Origin: Sphaerolaimus hirsutus
Taxonomy: Eukaryota > Nematoda > Chromadorea > Monhysterida > Sphaerolaimidae
Length of the DNA: 64,000 nt
Direction of reading: 5' to 3'
Assembly (NCBI GenBank): GCA_964036195.1
Contig: OZ038453.1
Location: forward strand, 19,939,206 to 20,003,205
Shown here in pieces: positions 61,370-64,000 of this stretch. The position numbers were made by a program, and so were the translations under genes. The notes below the pieces were generated by a model, which did no database searches, was not told the origin of the DNA, and saw only the letters and a list, made by a program, of their open reading frames with translations. Within the stretch, counting starts at the first letter, position 1. Every line of letters starts with the position of its first letter.

Positions 61370-62016
61370 ACATATTGCTCTTCTAAAAAAGCTTCTGTTA
61401 TGATATACATGCTAAAATAGTGACTTTTACCGTTGGCGCCATTTTGGCGCCCGGCGCCATTTTTCCTGGCGCCCTTTGGCGCCCGGCGCCATTTTTTCAG
61501 ATGGCGCCATTGGCGCTTGGCGCCATTTTCTCTGGCGCCCTTTGGCGCCTGGCGCCATTTTTCCTGGCGCTTTTCCATCACTAGTGCAGTCTCATCATAA
61601 ATGGTGAAAATATTTTTTTAAATATCTTTTTGTGTTGGGAGTATTTACGCAATAGGCACTATCACCATTGTGGCGCCATATTGCGCTACACCATGGCGCA
61701 AATTTATCACTTTTTTGTAAATTTGTGTAAATAAACTACAATGCGGAACTTTCGATAAAAAAGTTACTGTTGTCATCAGAAATGCAGGTGGCCGTCAAAC
61801 AAAAATAAATTCGCGTAAAGGTCAAAAGAACTTTTTTTAAAGTGATTACCGTATTTCTTCCAATAGAATACCGCCGTTAACTTTTTACGTGCCGTTCTAT
61901 TGAAGGTGTCGTCTTATTAGAGGGTGCCGATCTTTTTTACCAATATTTTTCACACATTTTTTATTTGAACATCGTTTTATTTTTGTATGAACCTGTAAGC
62001 ATGTTTCACCATACAT

Positions 62017-62488
62017 CAGGGGGAGGAAAGCGGGGTTGGTGGGGGAGGTTCCCCCCCCCCCAAAATCGCACAGCTATCTATCTATCCCAGAGGCAACATT
62101 TTGTGCTACTATCCCCTAAATATCCCCCCAAATCAGTCAGCTATCGACGTATCTGAAGCGATTTTTAAGAAACTATACCCCAATTTTCGCTCAAAATCGC
62201 TATTTTTCATACCTTTTTTATAGATTTTTTTACCTCCAAAATCACTAGTTCATGTGTCTAACTGCCTATTTGCAGTTATTTGTAGTACTATATGTGCTTA
62301 TATACCCATTTTGAGCCATTTAACACCTACTTCTAGCAATTTTTTGCCCTTTTCTTCCTTTACACCTCGAAAAAGCCTATCTATCGAACCCCCGCAACCC
62401 CGCCCCAAATTTTTTTTTTCAGCTGTCTATCTATCTCGGAGGCTATCCATCCAACCCCGCCGGAGGGTCAAAATTTAGCATACTCCTG
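62017..62488. mobile_element. Family P element
   Basis: The ends are CAGGGGGAGG and CATACTCCTG. The duplication CCATACAT is perfect (62009-62016, 62489-62496). GCTATCTATCTATCCC words are present. Confidence 0.9.
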
Positions 62489-62618
62489 CCATACATTTAC
62501 TTTAGTTCTGTTTTTTGGCACTCTTCCAACGTAATTTCTACCTGACGCTCTATTGTTTTCGTGAGCGCAAAAGGTGCCAAAACCTACCTTTCTATTGCAG
62601 CTATGCCATTCAAATATG

Positions 62619-63681
62619 GTGTAAACTAAGTTTCTTACATTTTTTTGCGATCTCATAGAAATGCACATTCCTGCATCCCATTATGTTGTACATAATCCGA
62701 CTTTGATGCCGTTTGAGTATGTTGGGGTTTGGGGTCTGGGCTATCACGAATTGTTGTGGTTTGCTCGAATAATCCCCCAGTCCTGAAGTAAGTGGGGTCT
62801 ATAAAAAGGTGGTCATTTGCGAAATTTTTGGGTGCCGCTCAGAAAACGCTAACTTTGCACATCAATAACTCGGCTATTTGTGAACCGATTTTAGTCATTC
62901 AAGTTTTATAATGATCACAAATGTTTGGAGAATCCATTTCTGTTGTCAAATCGGTGATATACAATTATGTATATATCGATTTGGCCCATTTTCTGAATGC
63001 AAAATTTCTCGAGAATTTTGTTTTGTGAACATGCTATCTTATACTCCTGATCGAAAAATATAAAAATACAATCTCCAGGTCATTCTGATCATTTTAAGCA
63101 TTCATTGGCGAAAATCGGTTAAGAAATGGTCGAAATATGCAGTTTTCAATTTGCATGCATCATTGTTCATGCAGTTAATCGTATGGTTGGGAGGCGGCAT
63201 TTGAAGTGCTATAACTTTTGATTGGAAAGATATTTCGATCTTATTTTCTGATTTGTGAGTTTCCTTCGATCAGGAGAATAAGATAGCATGTTCACAAAAA
63301 AATTATCGAGAAATTTAGCATTCAGAAAATGGGTCAAGTCGATATATACACAATTCACCGACTTGACAACAGAAATGGATTCTCCAAACATTTGTGATCA
63401 TTTTAAAAGTTAAATGACTAAAATCGGTTCACAGATAGTCGAGTTATTTATGTGCAAAGTTAGCGTTTTCTGAGCGACACCCAAGAATTTCGCAAATGAC
63501 CACCTTTTTATAGACCCCCCTTATCTCAGGACTGGGGGATTATTCGAGCAAACCAAAACAATTCGTCATGGCCCAGACACCAAAGCCCAACATACTCAAA
63601 CGGCATCAGAATCGGCCAATGTACAACAGAATGGGACGCAAAAATGTGATCGCAAAAAATGTAAGAAACGTAGTTTACACC
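62619..63681. repeat. Long inverted repeat, arms about 450 bp
   Basis: The left arm begins GGTGTAAACTAAGTTTC and the right arm ends with its inverse. Matching blocks in order are GATGCCGTTTGAGTATG, CTCGAATAATCCCCCAGTCC, ATAAAAAGGTGGTCATTTGC, AACGCTAACTTTGCAC and GAACATGCTATCTTAT. The spacer is about 180 bp. No transposase frame survives. Confidence 0.85.
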
Positions 63682-63701
63682 CTAATAGAATAAATACGGT
63701 A

Positions 63702-64000
63702 ATCGAAAATATGAAAACAAACAAGGAGGTGACATATTTTTTGCGTTATCTGATAAGTGTATACAAAGTTCATTTTTGGAAAAATATTGCAATGAATATG
63801 AACGTTAATTTCATGATACCTAAGTACCAATTTCTTCTAAAGACAACGATAAATTGGCAAATGTTTTCTCTATCGACAAATCTCAGTTAAAATGAGTTTA
63901 ACACCGTATCTGGCCAGGTGATAAATTTAATTAGCCCTAATATTTTCTGAGTAGCCCGATTTGTTCTATCTGAAAATTAAAACCCTGTAAAGTGTTAAGT
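63702..64000. other. Unassigned AT-rich sequence to the window end
   Basis: I see no feature. The last bases (AACCCTGTAAAGTGTTAAGT) resemble the start of an AAAGTGTAAAG foldback running out of the window. Confidence 0.4.

Larger units (their letters stand above)
59730..61583. mobile_element. Family K element containing Q, which contains M
   Basis: The ends are TAGTGATGGAATGGCGCCA and TGGCGCTTTTCCATCACTA. The flanks GTGCATTC/GTGCAGTC match at 7 of 8. GGCGCCA arrays lie at 59735-59945 and 61430-61575. Confidence 0.85.
61847..63701. mobile_element. Large TA-flanked family R element with a long foldback and a nested P element
   Basis: It starts TACCGTATTTCTTCCAATAG and ends CTAATAGAATAAATACGGTA. 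It is about ten times longer than the R copy at 34052. It carries a P insertion (62017) and an inverted repeat with arms of about 450 bp (62619-63681). Confidence 0.75.

Overview
This is a stretch of a repeat-saturated animal genome. Two conserved eukaryotic genes, both on the + strand, can be rebuilt exon by exon with matching splice phases. The first is an elongin A (transcription elongation factor SIII subunit A) gene, 11 coding exons from 2705 to 22447, predicted 636 residues. The second is a 20S proteasome subunit alpha type-1 gene, 7 coding exons from 25133 to 35048, predicted 275 residues. GT-AG introns, an AATAAA signal and metazoan-type proteins fix the kingdom. A nematode or other ecdysozoan seems plausible from the style of the proteasome protein, but I cannot prove it. 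A possible third gene (3' part only) lies at 56319-58202, next to a 200-N assembly gap; I do not recognise it. No prokaryotic operon, CRISPR array or virus is visible.

Layout. 1-2700: upstream repeats and unassigned sequence. 2705-22447: elongin A, whose introns 2, 3 and 6 are swollen to about 4.2, 7.3 and 2.9 kb by nested transposons, while intron 1 is only 81 bp. 22448-25132: AT-rich intergenic DNA. 25133-35048: the proteasome gene, with introns 1 and 2 of about 3.9 and 3.5 kb, also full of insertions. 35050-56300: about 21 kb of nested elements with no recognisable gene. 56319-58202: candidate exons. 58271-63701: further nests, ending in a large inverted repeat.

The striking content is the mobile DNA. 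I can delimit several dozen non-autonomous insertions by terminal inverted repeats and target-site duplications. One large group makes 8-bp duplications (hAT-like) and begins TAGGG, TAGTG, CAGGG or GGC. Each family carries its own short word repeated many times at both ends in inverted orientation: GGGACC or GGGATC; ATATCGA; GGAAACGGAAA; GAACCG; ACCCGA; GGCGCCA; TTTTAAACG; GGTGCCCAAGTA; GTACGCACAAA; CTATCTATC. A second group inserts at TA, begins TACCGTA and carries words such as CTCGAAATACCCCC or TTCTAATAGAAG. Some families with different end-words share the same interior, so the repeated ends look exchangeable. The elements sit inside one another up to about four deep, and the duplications allow the order of insertion to be read. 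I see no transposase in the window, so the enzymes must act from elsewhere.

The two genes are housekeeping and are not linked in function: elongin A acts on RNA polymerase II in the nucleus, and PSMA1 is a structural proteasome subunit. What they share is the same insertion pressure, confined to introns.
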